A stretch of DNA of 11,529 nucleotides from Cyanobacteriota bacterium (GCA_027619675.1 JAQCHG010000012.1:1-11529); one strand, 5' to 3'; numbered from the stretch's first letter, positions 1-6,531 are shown. Program-made: numbers and translations. The notes: a model not told the origin generated them from the sequence alone.

Positions 1-27
1 CTTCGCTAGTGCGCCCCTACAGGAACG

Positions 28-67
28 GGATCCTGGCTTAACACGAACTCACGTTAAGCCAGGATCC
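28..67. repeat. Perfect 15-bp inverted repeat
   Basis: Arms 28-42 (GGATCCTGGCTTAAC) and 53-67 (GTTAAGCCAGGATCC) are exact reverse complements around a 10-nt loop. No T-run follows on either strand, so it is not an obvious intrinsic terminator. It directly abuts the left end of dispersed element copy A. It could be the 3' hairpin of a gene outside the window or another dispersed palindrome. Confidence 0.75.
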
Positions 68-158
68 GGACTGACGCAGTCACACCAGCAAACCAGGGGT
101 TGAAGCCCCTTTGCTCCAACGAAATGCCGGGGATTCCAGAGCGTTTTGCATCAGTTCT
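68..158 (+). repeat. MITE-like dispersed element, copy A
   Basis: This ~91-bp stretch aligns along its length with 4431-4520 (copy B) and with the reverse complement of 9957-10047 (copy C); copy D (1274-1351) is shorter. The left end GGACTGACGCAG and the reverse complement of the right end (TAGAACTGATGCA) resemble each other, as terminal inverted repeats would. Near the left is a palindromic core, AGGGGTTGAAGCCCCT (95-110), seen better preserved in copy C. There is no reading frame and no obvious target-site duplication. A non-autonomous transposon relic is the simplest reading. Confidence 0.55.
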
Positions 159-232
159 AACCCCGCCATCTGCGGTTAACGGAACACTGGGGCCACAAGT
201 TGCCACAATAGGCACAGCTTTGCCCTGGATCT

Positions 233-1270
233 ATGACCGCTGACCTTGCCCGCGACGATCGCGACTACAGTGCCTTCGTTGCCGATCTCACCACCCTCAT
301 CAACCAGAGCCGCGTGGACGCCGCGATCGCGGTGAACCAGCGCATGGTGATGCTCTACTGGCGCATCGGTCGCGAAATTTTGCGGCGGCAGGTGGAGCGG
401 GGCTGGGGCAGCAAAGTGGTGGATCAACTGGCGGATGACCTGCGGCGGCGGGTGCCCGACATGAAAGGGTTGTCTTCCCGCAACTTGCGCTACATGCGGG
501 CCTTTGCCGAAGCCTACCCCGACGAAGACCAGGTGCGGGGGGTGTTGTCGAAGCTGCCCTGGGGCCACAACGTGCGGCTGTTGGATGCCCTGGATCAGCC
601 CCAAAAACGGCTGTGGTACGCCCAACAGGCGATCGCCCACGGCTGGAGCCGCAACATGCTGCTAGAGCATCTGGATCAAGACCTCTACAGTCGCCAGCGC
701 AGCGCCATCACCAACTTTGAGCGCACCCTGCCCCTGCCCCAGTCAGATCTGGCCCAAAGTCTGCTCAAAGATGCCTACCAGTTAGATTTTTTGAGCATTG
801 GCCCCGAGGTGCAGGAGCAGGAGTTCAAAAAAGCCCTCAGCGATCGCATCCGCGACTTTTTGCTGGAATTGGGGGTGGGGTTTGCCTTTGTGGGCAGTCA
901 GTATCACCTCGCCGTGGCGGGCGAAGACTTTTATGTGGACCTGTTGTTCTACCACTTCAAACTGCGCTGCTTTGTGGTGATTGACTTAAAAATGGGGGAC
1001 TTCCGCCCCGAATATTCCGGCGCGATGAACTTCTACGTGTCGGCGGTGGATGACCTCCTGCGCCAACCCCAGGATCAGCCCACCATCGGCATCATTCTCT
1101 GCAAGACCCAGAACAAAACCATTGTGGAATATGCCCTGCGAGATGTGACCAAACCCATTGGTGTCTCCCTCTACCGCACCGGTTCTGCCCTGCCCGACAA
1201 CCTCAAGGCCGATCTCCCCGCCGTGGAGGATCTGGAGGCGCGCCTAGACGAGTTGCCCTTTGCCCAATGA
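233..1270 (+). CDS. DUF1016 / YhcG-type PD-(D/E)XK nuclease domain protein
   Basis: The 345-residue protein has the two-part layout of the YhcG family. The N-terminal DUF1016 domain (about residues 12-160) includes LPWGHNVRLLDAL (108-120) and the WYAQQAIAHGWSRN segment (128-141). The C-terminal PD-(D/E)XK nuclease domain (about 175-320) shows FVGSQYHLAV (219-228), D236 in FYVDLLFYH, and D251-L-K253, followed by PEYSGAMNFYVSAVDD. These carry the expected acidic and lysine residues, so the active site looks intact. The family contains putative DNA endonucleases, often in accessory or restriction-modification neighbourhoods; the biological role is not established. Here the gene stands alone, flanked by dispersed repeats, with no methylase or transposase in view. 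The ATG at 233 matches the family N-terminus; its ribosome binding site is weak. Confidence 0.92.
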   Translation: MTADLARDDRDYSAFVADLTTLINQSRVDAAIAVNQRMVMLYWRIGREILRRQVERGWGSKVVDQLADDLRRRVPDMKGLSSRNLRYMRAFAEAYPDEDQVRGVLSKLPWGHNVRLLDALDQPQKRLWYAQQAIAHGWSRNMLLEHLDQDLYSRQRSAITNFERTLPLPQSDLAQSLLKDAYQLDFLSIGPEVQEQEFKKALSDRIRDFLLELGVGFAFVGSQYHLAVAGEDFYVDLLFYHFKLRCFVVIDLKMGDFRPEYSGAMNFYVSAVDDLLRQPQDQPTIGIILCKTQNKTIVEYALRDVTKPIGVSLYRTGSALPDNLKADLPAVEDLEARLDELPFAQ

Positions 1271-1273
1271 GGC

Positions 1274-1351
1274 AGAACTGACCCCGCCATACCGATAAAC
1301 AACGGGCTTCAGCCCCTTGCCCTAAGGGGATTTTCGGGAAAGCAGTGACCT
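1274..1351 (+). repeat. MITE-like dispersed element, copy D (shortened)
   Basis: This copy starts 3 bases after the nuclease stop codon. AGAACTGA at its left end matches the left end of copy C (reverse strand). It then has ACCGATAAACAACGGGCTTC, matching ACCGACGAACAAGGGGCTTA in copy C, and AGCCCCTTGCCCTAAGGGG. It ends near AGCAGTGACCT. At ~78 bp it is shorter than the other copies, apparently through loss on the right side. Confidence 0.5.
1313..1334 (+). terminator. Terminator-like hairpin after the nuclease gene
   Basis: Stem CCCCTT (1313-1318) pairs with AAGGGG (1324-1329) around a 5-nt loop and is followed by ATTTT. It lies about 43 bases after the stop of the upstream plus-strand gene, so it could end that transcript. 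The hairpin is part of dispersed element copy D, which suggests a repeat serving as terminator. The T-run is short. Confidence 0.4.
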
Positions 1352-1357
1352 GCCGTA

Positions 1358-1386
1358 GGGTGCCGTCAGCGCAGCGTGACGCACCC
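1358..1386. repeat. Short palindromic repeat, GGGTGCGTCA type
   Basis: GGGTGCCGTCA (1358-1368) and TGACGCACCC (1377-1386) are inverted repeats apart from one extra C in the left arm; the loop is GCGCAGCG. The string resembles a palindrome (GGTGCGTYA...TRACGCACC) that I remember as common in cyanobacterial intergenic DNA, but I could not verify that here. It lies between the convergent nuclease and phytyltransferase genes and has no T-run. Confidence 0.45.
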
Positions 1387-1468
1387 CATAACGGGAATTT
1401 CATTGCCAGAAATCTGCCTAACAGAACGCTGAGGCTTCCGAGCCGTTGTGCGTCCGTGCTACGGGGGA

Positions 1469-2473
1469 TCAGGTGCCCAACCAGCAGGCGACCGGGTAGA
1501 GCAAATATTCCACAAAAAACAGTTGCCAGATGAATTGGTAAAAGGCGGCAAAGGTGAGGGGCGTCTGACCCTCGGCACCAGCACCAGGGTCATCCCCCAG
1601 GGCCACCCGCCGACTGCGCCACCAAAACAGGGCCACGATCGCCCCATGGCTGACCAGCACAAACGGGGCATTTAACCCCACAATCCACGGGGCGGCGATC
1701 GCCACCCCCAGATAGCAGGCGGTCAAAATCCAGCGGGCGAGGTTGAACACCCGTCGCTGCCCCAGCCGCACCGTAAAGGTGGAAATGTTGTAGCGGCGAT
1801 CGCCCTCAATGTCGGGGATGTCTTTAAAGATGGCAATCACTACGCTGAACACCACCACAAACCCCGTCAGCCCCCAAATCACGGCGGGGATGCGTAAAGG
1901 TAGCCCCAACTGTTCGCTGTAGTGCAAAAACAGCCCCAGGTTCACCACTGCCCCCCGCACCGTCAAAATGCAGACCGAAGCCCAAAAGGGAAACCGCTTC
2001 AGCCGTAGGGGGGGCAGGGAATAGGCGGTGCCAATGGCCAGACTCACCCCCAGGGTGGCCAGCAAAAACCAGCCCCCCAGCCCCGCCAGCACCAGGGCCA
2101 CAATGGCGGCAAAGCTGACGATCCACCAGCCATCCTGACGGGAAAACTCCCCCGAGGCGAGGGGCAACTGGGGCTTGTTGATGCGGTCAATGTCCACATC
2201 CTGAATTTGGTTGAGCCCCACGATGTAGACGTTGCCCGCCAAGCAGGCAATCAATGGCAGCAGTAGGGAAAAGGGGTTGACCGCTGGGGGCAATGCGGGG
2301 GGGGCACTGCGCACCACCGCCCAGGCGATCGCAAACACCCCAATCACACTCAAGCTGGTGCCAATGATGGTGTGGGGTCGCGAAAATTTCCAAAAGGCAG
2401 ACAACCAAGGGATTGGCGTCCGAAAGAGGCTCAGTTGCGAAGCACTGGGCGGCGGAGACAGGCTTTGGCCCAT
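1469..2473 (-). CDS. hpt: Homogentisate phytyltransferase (UbiA family)
   Basis: This 334-residue membrane prenyltransferase joins phytyl diphosphate to homogentisate, with loss of CO2, giving 2-methyl-6-phytylbenzoquinol, the committed step of tocopherol synthesis. UbiA signatures are clear. The first Asp-rich motif is NQIQDVDIDRINKPQLP (88-104, with N88, D92, D96). The second is KDIPDIEGDRRYN (217-229, with D218, D221, D225). The N-terminal FWKFSRPHTIIGTSLSV (27-43), YSLPPLRLKRFPFWA (151-165) and C-terminal FYQFIWQLFFVEYLLYP (311-327) are as in cyanobacterial HPT. About nine hydrophobic helices are visible. A loop near 290-305 (GDDPGAGAEGQ) seems slightly longer than usual. The ATG at 2473 has no good Shine-Dalgarno, which is common in cyanobacteria. 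The substrate is assigned by family resemblance; other UbiA enzymes are less likely. Confidence 0.92.
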   Translation of the reverse strand: MGQSLSPPPSASQLSLFRTPIPWLSAFWKFSRPHTIIGTSLSVIGVFAIAWAVVRSAPPALPPAVNPFSLLLPLIACLAGNVYIVGLNQIQDVDIDRINKPQLPLASGEFSRQDGWWIVSFAAIVALVLAGLGGWFLLATLGVSLAIGTAYSLPPLRLKRFPFWASVCILTVRGAVVNLGLFLHYSEQLGLPLRIPAVIWGLTGFVVVFSVVIAIFKDIPDIEGDRRYNISTFTVRLGQRRVFNLARWILTACYLGVAIAAPWIVGLNAPFVLVSHGAIVALFWWRSRRVALGDDPGAGAEGQTPLTFAAFYQFIWQLFFVEYLLYPVACWLGT

Positions 2474-2595
2474 ATCAAGTCACGGGATGTCGGCGTGCTT
2501 TTCAGCTTATCGGGCTGGGGCAACCTTGGGGGCGATCGCCCCAGGGTTTTTACAGAAGGGGGTCCCTTCATTCCCCCTAACGGTCGCAACCGTGG

Positions 2596-2895
2596 CTAGG
2601 TCGGGTCGGGTTCTTGAATAAGGACGTAGGGCTGCACGATCAACGCTTGAAACTGGCGGGAGCGATCGCGATCCCAGTGCTGCAACTGTTCCGCCGTGGG
2701 TTTACTGATCAGGGCCTCGCTAATCCAGCGCTGCACAGCGGTGACATTATCCGCCGTCAGGGCCAGCCCCACCTCCACTAGATCTAACCCGGCATTCACC
2801 ACCACCAAATTGTCGCGGGCGGCATGGGGCAACAGGTTGTGCCAAGTCGCTGGACCGACCAAGTTAGTCAGTTCTGCACGCAGGTCTTCGCTCAT
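2596..2895 (-). CDS. DUF2288 family protein
   Basis: This 99-residue soluble protein matches the DUF2288 family over its whole length: MSEDLRAELTNLVGPATWHNLLPHAARD, then the conserved core VVNAGLDLVEVGLALTADN (32-50), AVQRWISEALISKPTAEQLQHW (53-74) and a C-terminal LIVQPYVLIQE (84-94). Function is unknown; members occur widely in cyanobacteria and proteobacteria. No signal peptide or membrane segment is seen. The start is fixed: an in-frame TAG lies just upstream, and GAGGAG touches the ATG with no spacer, an odd position for a Shine-Dalgarno. The phytyltransferase begins 122 bases downstream on the same strand, so co-transcription is possible but not shown. Confidence 0.9.
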   Translation of the reverse strand: MSEDLRAELTNLVGPATWHNLLPHAARDNLVVVNAGLDLVEVGLALTADNVTAVQRWISEALISKPTAEQLQHWDRDRSRQFQALIVQPYVLIQEPDPT

Positions 2896-2995
2896 CTCCT
2901 CGGGGCGCTAGGCCAATACGCAAAACAACGTTCGCCAGGGCACAGAGCATCGCTGCCATCCAGGCTAGCCCCAGACGCAAGTGGTCCAAGCTCAC
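2864..2995 (-). CDS. Possible 43-aa membrane micro-protein overlapping the DUF2288 start
   Basis: A GTG-started frame (GTG at 2995-2993) encodes VSLDHLRLGLAWMAAMLC followed by ALANVVLRIGLAPRGDERRP and a short tail, ending at TAA (2866-2864), 32 bases inside the DUF2288 gene in another frame. The middle (residues 8-26) could form one membrane helix, followed by a positively charged tail. A purine-rich GGAAGGG lies about 9 bases upstream. I do not recognise it. Translation of this frame across the DUF2288 start could offer coupling, which would suit the zero-spaced GAGGAG there. It could equally be chance in GC-rich DNA. Confidence 0.25.
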   Translation of the reverse strand: MSLDHLRLGLAWMAAMLCALANVVLRIGLAPRGDERRPACRTD

Positions 2996-3077
2996 CAGCC
3001 GCCACCCTTCCCCTGGCAGGTGCCTATTCTACCGTGGTCCGTTCGCGTCCCCGGCCTTCAGCCTGCCCGCCTGCCCC

Positions 3078-3101
3078 GGCCAGGGACGGATTGTCCTGGC
3101 C
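3078..3101. other. GC-rich hairpin after the small membrane-protein gene
   Basis: GGCCAGG (3078-3084) pairs with CCTGGCC (3095-3101) around a 10-nt loop; one more set of pairs can form with a bulged G. It lies 17-40 bases past the stop of the minus-strand gene ending at 3118. No T-run follows, so it is at best a weak terminator or an RNA-stabilising stem. Confidence 0.3.
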
Positions 3102-3117
3102 TGTCGCCGCCGTCCCC

Positions 3118-3372
3118 TTAGCCCCTGACCAGACGGTGGCGGGCGTTCACCAGGGTTTCTTCTAGCTTGATGGCAGGCAAAAACACCTGGTATTCCCAAC
3201 CCGCCCCCGCTGGTTGGTCCCGTTTGGCGATGTAGTCTTGTCGGGCTCCGCCTTTGCCGTCGGGGTAATGCTCCACCGTGTGGAATACCGCCAGTCTGGC
3301 GTAGGCGTAGCTGCTGACATACAGGCCCCATACCCCTAACAGGGCTAGCAAGATCTTCCGGGTTATGGTCAT
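3118..3372 (-). CDS. Small membrane-anchored or exported protein, unknown function
   Basis: This 84-residue protein begins MTITRK and then has a hydrophobic stretch (residues 7-23, ILLALLGVWGLYVSSYA) ending in a small-residue pattern, SSYAYA, that could be a signal-peptidase site or an uncleaved anchor. The remainder is hydrophilic: VFHTVEHY (29-36), GKGGARQDYIAKRDQPAGAGWEYQVFLPAI (39-68) and a basic end. No cysteines or catalytic motifs are seen. I do not recognise the family, though the compact patterned tail looks conserved rather than random. It follows the CPBP-like gene by 50 bases on the same strand, so the two are probably co-transcribed and both act at the membrane. The Shine-Dalgarno is poor. 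Confidence 0.6.
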   Translation of the reverse strand: MTITRKILLALLGVWGLYVSSYAYARLAVFHTVEHYPDGKGGARQDYIAKRDQPAGAGWEYQVFLPAIKLEETLVNARHRLVRG

Positions 3373-3422
3373 CGGTGCTTAACTCGGTTTGATGGGTGGT
3401 TCAGTTCATCCGATTGTCCAGT

Positions 3423-4334
3423 TTAGGCAGAGACGTTGGCACCCCGGCCCCAGTGCCGCCCGACCCCCAACATTAACCAGGCAAACAGGGCGCAGCGGAG
3501 GCCATAGGTGAGGGCACCGGGGGCCAAGGGTGCCTCTGCCTCCAGGGTCAGCAGGGTGGGGATCCCCCAGGGATCGGTGGCCCCCTCCAGCCCCACGATC
3601 CAGCTATTCACCAACAGGGTGGCAATCTGGAGGCCCCAAAACACCTCCATCCCCTGATCGGCCATCACGAGCCAGACGGTAAACCCCGCCCCCAATCCTG
3701 CCATCACCACCCCCAACAGCGAGGCTTCCCGCAGCCCTTGGGGCAGGGCCAACAGGGCACCCAACATCCCCAGGGCGATCGCCAGTCGGCGGGGACGCCT
3801 CATCCACAACCCCAACCCTTGCAGACCATAGCCATACACCAGCGCCGCCGTACTCGCCGCCACCAGGGCCAGGGCCAAGGCCAGCGGCAAGCCAGCGAAC
3901 CAGGCCCCCCAGGTGGTGATGGCAAGGCGATAGCGATCGCCCGTCACCAGCGCCAACAGGGCAATATTCCCCCCCAGCAACCCCAGCCACACCCCCAGGC
4001 TGATCCCCAGTCGCCGCCACTGAATCGGCCCCCGCCCCCGAATCACCGTCTGCCACGGGCGACGGTGGATTGCCTGGACCGCTAAGATCAGCCCCCAGCA
4101 AAACAGCAGCAAGATCCCCAGGGCGACGGCCATGAGCCCTGGGGGCGGGTCAGTCTGCCATTGTTGCAGGGTGGCGGGGTTGGTCCCTGGCCCCAGGGCC
4201 ATCCCCAGGGCTAGAAAAATGGCGAAAAGAACGGTGGCGATCGTCGGCAGGGCCAGCATCAACACCAGACTGAGGGCATAATGCTGAAACTGATGGCGAC
4301 CTTGGCGGGCCGCCGCCAAAAAGGTATGGGGCAT
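3423..4334 (-). CDS. Polytopic membrane protein, degenerate CPBP (Abi/CAAX protease-like) family
   Basis: The 303-residue protein has about eight hydrophobic helices (roughly 20-48, 66-88, 109-131, 143-165, 184-198, 204-224, 232-248, 272-291). The arrangement recalls cyanobacterial CPBP intramembrane proteases: an N-terminal ARQGRHQFQHYALSLVLML, then RGPIQWRRLGISLGVWLGLL (101-120), YGYGLQGLGLWMRRP (167-181) where CPBP proteins have FRGYLLQGLGL, and GMEVFWGLQIATLLVN (228-243) where they have GLHAANN. All catalytic positions appear replaced: EExxxR reads T162-A163-A-L-V-Y167, FxxxH reads G192-ALL-A196, and HxxxN reads Q236-IAT-L240. This suggests a pseudoprotease or a distant family. The assignment rests on remembered family patterns. 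Substrate and role are unknown. The small membrane-anchored gene follows by 50 bases. Confidence 0.7.
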   Translation of the reverse strand: MPHTFLAAARQGRHQFQHYALSLVLMLALPTIATVLFAIFLALGMALGPGTNPATLQQWQTDPPPGLMAVALGILLLFCWGLILAVQAIHRRPWQTVIRGRGPIQWRRLGISLGVWLGLLGGNIALLALVTGDRYRLAITTWGAWFAGLPLALALALVAASTAALVYGYGLQGLGLWMRRPRRLAIALGMLGALLALPQGLREASLLGVVMAGLGAGFTVWLVMADQGMEVFWGLQIATLLVNSWIVGLEGATDPWGIPTLLTLEAEAPLAPGALTYGLRCALFAWLMLGVGRHWGRGANVSA

Positions 4335-4409
4335 GGGTTCCGGGGGACGCAGTGGCTACAGACTTCAGCCCTCACCTCCCCCCTTCCAGACCCGATCAGG
4401 GCTTGATTC

Positions 4410-4437
4410 AGGATCTGACAGGATCTGACAGGACTTG
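4410..4437. repeat. Tandem 10-bp repeat
   Basis: Two exact units of CAGGATCTGA (4410-4419, 4420-4429) are followed by a degenerate third, CAGGACTTGC, which runs into the left end of element copy B. The 10-bp period is close to one helical turn. It may be slippage at the element border or a binding site. Confidence 0.6.
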
Positions 4438-4520
4438 CACGGTCACACCGACGAGCAAGGGGCTTCAGTTCCTTCCCTCAATGGAACACCGAGGATGCAG
4501 GAGCATTCTGCGTGAGTCCT
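4431..4520 (+). repeat. MITE-like dispersed element, copy B
   Basis: The left part, GGACTTGCACGGTCACACC, matches GGACTGACGCAGTCACACC in copy A. ACCGACGAGCAAGGGGCTTC matches ACCGACGAACAAGGGGCTTA in copy C (reverse strand). The right end CTGCGTGAGTCCT is the inverse of AGGACTCACGCAG and resembles the left end, giving terminal inverted repeats. The central palindrome has decayed (GGGGCTTCAGTTCCTT). There is no coding capacity. Confidence 0.55.
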
Positions 4521-4593
4521 ATCTAAACAATCGGGATTCTGCACATTAGGCCAACCCATCCGTCAGGTGTAGCCTTAGTGGTCTGGCAGCATT

Positions 4594-4691
4594 CAATTTG
4601 CACGTTGGTGTAGGTTGGGTAGAACGCAGTGAAACCCAACATTAGCAAGGTTTTTGGGGCGATTCTAACGCTTCACCCAACCTGCAAATTG
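4594..4691. repeat. 98-bp interrupted palindrome with nested hairpin
   Basis: The right arm ACCCAACCTGCAAATTG (4675-4691) is an exact inverse of the left arm CAATTTGCA + GGTTGGGT (4594-4602, 4613-4620), which carries a 10-base insertion. Inside, GTTGGGT (4614-4620) also pairs with ACCCAAC (4634-4640). The TAGGTTGGGT...ACCCAAC string resembles a repeat I remember as frequent in cyanobacterial intergenic DNA. It is probably a second family of dispersed element. Confidence 0.6.
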
Positions 4692-4695
4692 AGGA

Positions 4696-4724
4696 TTGAC
4701 AGCCCCCCAGGGAATGGGTGTAAG
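4696..4724 (+). promoter_or_regulatory. Candidate sigma-70 promoter for comM
   Basis: A perfect TTGACA (4696-4701) is followed after 17 bases by TGTAAG (4719-4724), four of six matches to TATAAT. It would give a leader of about 135 bases before the comM ATG. It is immediately next to the end of the 98-bp palindrome. The prediction rests on motif match only. Confidence 0.3.
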
Positions 4725-4866
4725 ACCCTGAGATGGTCCATGGCATACCGTTACGACGAGCGTTCGGTACTACCCTGGGGAGCAAGCAACGGGGCAGCGG
4801 ACTTGGGGCGGGTGGTTTACACCGGGCACCGGGTCGGCAGGCCGGGTTATCTACAGTGAAAAGACG

Positions 4867-6396
4867 ATGCTGGCGCGGGTTTGGAGTGCAGCGATAGTTG
4901 GCATTGATGCCGTCAAAGTTGGGGTAGAGGTGGACATCGCCGGGGGCCTGCCCGCCATAGTGGTGGTGGGGTTGCCCGACACCGCCGTGCAAGAGTCACG
5001 GGAGCGCACCAAAGCGGCGGTCAAAAATGCTGGGTTCCCCTTCCCCATGCGCAAAATCGTCATCAACCTCACCCCCGCCGACCTGCGCAAAGAAGGCCCC
5101 AGCTTCGACCTGCCCATCAGCATCGGCATCCTGGCCGCTTCTGAGCAGGTGAATAGTGACCTGCTTAACGAGCTGCTGTTTTTGGGAGAGATGTCCCTGG
5201 ACGGATCCCTCCGTCCCGTCGCGGGGGTGCTGGCGATCGCCGCCGCCGCCCAAAAACTCGGCTTCAAAGGGCTGGTGGTGCCTACCGCCAACGCCCAGGA
5301 AGCCGCCGTTGTGCCGGGGTTGACCGTCTATGGCTGTCGCGATCTGCCAGAGGTGGTGGACTTTCTCAACCATCCCAACCAGCACACCCCGGTGCGGCTG
5401 GATGGGGAAGCGGAATTGGCGCGATCGCCCCGCCCCAGCCTCGACCTCAAGGATGTCAAAGGCCAAGCCCAAGCCCGCCGCGCCCTAGAAATTGCCGCCG
5501 CTGGTGGCCACAATTTAGTCTTCGTTGGCCCCCCTGGCAGCGGTAAGACCATGCTGGCCCGCCGCTTGCCCAGCATTTTGCCCCCCCTCACCTTCAGCGA
5601 GGCCCTAGAGGTCACCCGCATCCACTCCGTTGCCGGGTTATTGAAGGACAAGGGCAGCCTCGTCGCCCATCGCCCCTTCCGCAGCCCCCACCATTCCGCC
5701 TCTGGGCCATCCCTGGTGGGGGGCGGCAGCTTTCCCAAACCAGGGGAAATTTCCCTGGCCCATCGGGGGGTGTTGTTTTTGGATGAGCTGACGGAATTTA
5801 AGCGGGACGTGCTGGAATTTTTGCGCCAGCCCCTAGAGGATGGCTACGTCACCATCACTCGCACCCGCCAGTCGGTGGAGTTCCCGGCCCAGTTCACCCT
5901 AATTGCCAGCACCAACCCCTGCCCCTGCGGCTACTATGGCGACCCGGTGCAGCCCTGCACCTGCACCCCCCGCAGCCGCGAACAATATTGGGCTCGCCTC
6001 TCCGGTCCCCTGATGGATCGCATTGATTTGCAGGTGGTGGTGGGGCGACTGAAGCCGGAGGAAATGACCCAGACCCAATCGGGCGAACCCTCAGAGCAGG
6101 TGCGGCAGCGGGTGGAGGTGGCTCGGAATCGCGCCCGCGATCGCTTCCACAGCGATCCCGAACTCCAGTGCAACGCCGACATGCAAAGTCGCCACCTGCG
6201 CCAGTGGTGCCCCCTAGACGACAGCACCCGCACCTTGGTGGAAGCCGCCGTGCGCAAACTCAACCTCTCCGCCCGCGCCACCGATCGCATCCTCAAGGTA
6301 GCCCGCACCATTGCCGACCTAGAGGGGGCAACGGACCTCGGGGCCGCCCATGTGGCGGAGGCGATTCAATACCGCACCCTCGATCGCATGCAGTAA
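4867..6396 (+). CDS. comM: ComM/YifB family AAA+ ATPase (Mg-chelatase-like)
   Basis: The 509-residue protein matches the YifB/ComM family throughout. The N-terminal ChlI-like domain (about 1-170) begins MLARVWSAAIVGIDAVKVGVEV and contains PDTAVQESRERTKAA (37-51) and NLTPADLRKEGPSFDLPI (67-84). The AAA+ core (about 195-395) has Walker A GPPGSGKT (221-228), Walker B VLFLDEL (302-308), sensor N350, and a four-cysteine cluster (C352, C354, C364, C366) that probably binds zinc. The C-terminal Mg-chelatase domain ends SARATDRILKVARTIADLEG (468-487). In other bacteria ComM is a hexameric helicase that drives branch migration during natural transformation. Whether this strain is transformable is not shown, and no dprA or recA is in view. 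All key residues look intact. The ATG at 4867 gives the conserved start. Confidence 0.95.
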   Translation: MLARVWSAAIVGIDAVKVGVEVDIAGGLPAIVVVGLPDTAVQESRERTKAAVKNAGFPFPMRKIVINLTPADLRKEGPSFDLPISIGILAASEQVNSDLLNELLFLGEMSLDGSLRPVAGVLAIAAAAQKLGFKGLVVPTANAQEAAVVPGLTVYGCRDLPEVVDFLNHPNQHTPVRLDGEAELARSPRPSLDLKDVKGQAQARRALEIAAAGGHNLVFVGPPGSGKTMLARRLPSILPPLTFSEALEVTRIHSVAGLLKDKGSLVAHRPFRSPHHSASGPSLVGGGSFPKPGEISLAHRGVLFLDELTEFKRDVLEFLRQPLEDGYVTITRTRQSVEFPAQFTLIASTNPCPCGYYGDPVQPCTCTPRSREQYWARLSGPLMDRIDLQVVVGRLKPEEMTQTQSGEPSEQVRQRVEVARNRARDRFHSDPELQCNADMQSRHLRQWCPLDDSTRTLVEAAVRKLNLSARATDRILKVARTIADLEGATDLGAAHVAEAIQYRTLDRMQ

Positions 6397-6476
6397 CCCC
6401 GCCTGCGCCCCTGGTGTCCCCTCTGCACCCCCATTCCCAGCCCAATCGGTGCGCCCACCTCGATGACTCACCACCA

Positions 6477-6499
6477 CCACCGGACCGAGAACCCGGTGG
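6477..6499. other. GC-rich hairpin between comM and hslO
   Basis: CCACCGG (6477-6483) pairs with CCGGTGG (6493-6499) around a 9-nt loop. It lies about 80 bases after the comM stop. It has no following T-run, so it would be a weak terminator or an RNA stem at most. Confidence 0.3.
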
Positions 6500-6525
6500 C
6501 CTCCAAATCGGGTAAACAAACCTTT

Positions 6526-6531
6526 TACAAT
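6526..6531 (+). promoter_or_regulatory. Possible -10 element for hslO
   Basis: TACAAT, five of six matches to the -10 consensus, lies 43 bases before the hslO ATG in a short AT-rich patch within GC-rich DNA. No convincing -35 box is seen at 16-18 bases upstream. Confidence 0.25.

Larger units (their letters stand above)
4335..4866. other. Divergent intergenic region rich in repeats
   Basis: These 532 bases separate the minus-strand CPBP-like gene from plus-strand comM. They hold a tandem 10-mer, element copy B, a 98-bp interrupted palindrome and a candidate promoter, each listed separately. A 76-codon open frame (4629-4859) begins inside the palindrome and has no protein-like pattern. I see no RNA gene. 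Confidence 0.6.

Noticed and set aside
2530..2552. Terminator-like GGGGCGATCGCCCC followed by TTTTT
   Set aside because: The T-run is on the plus strand, but both neighbouring genes run on the minus strand; the core is simply a HIP1 site in a GC-rich setting.
4629..4859. A 76-codon plus-strand frame before comM
   Set aside because: It begins inside the 98-bp palindrome, has no Shine-Dalgarno and its translation has no recognisable or conserved-looking pattern.
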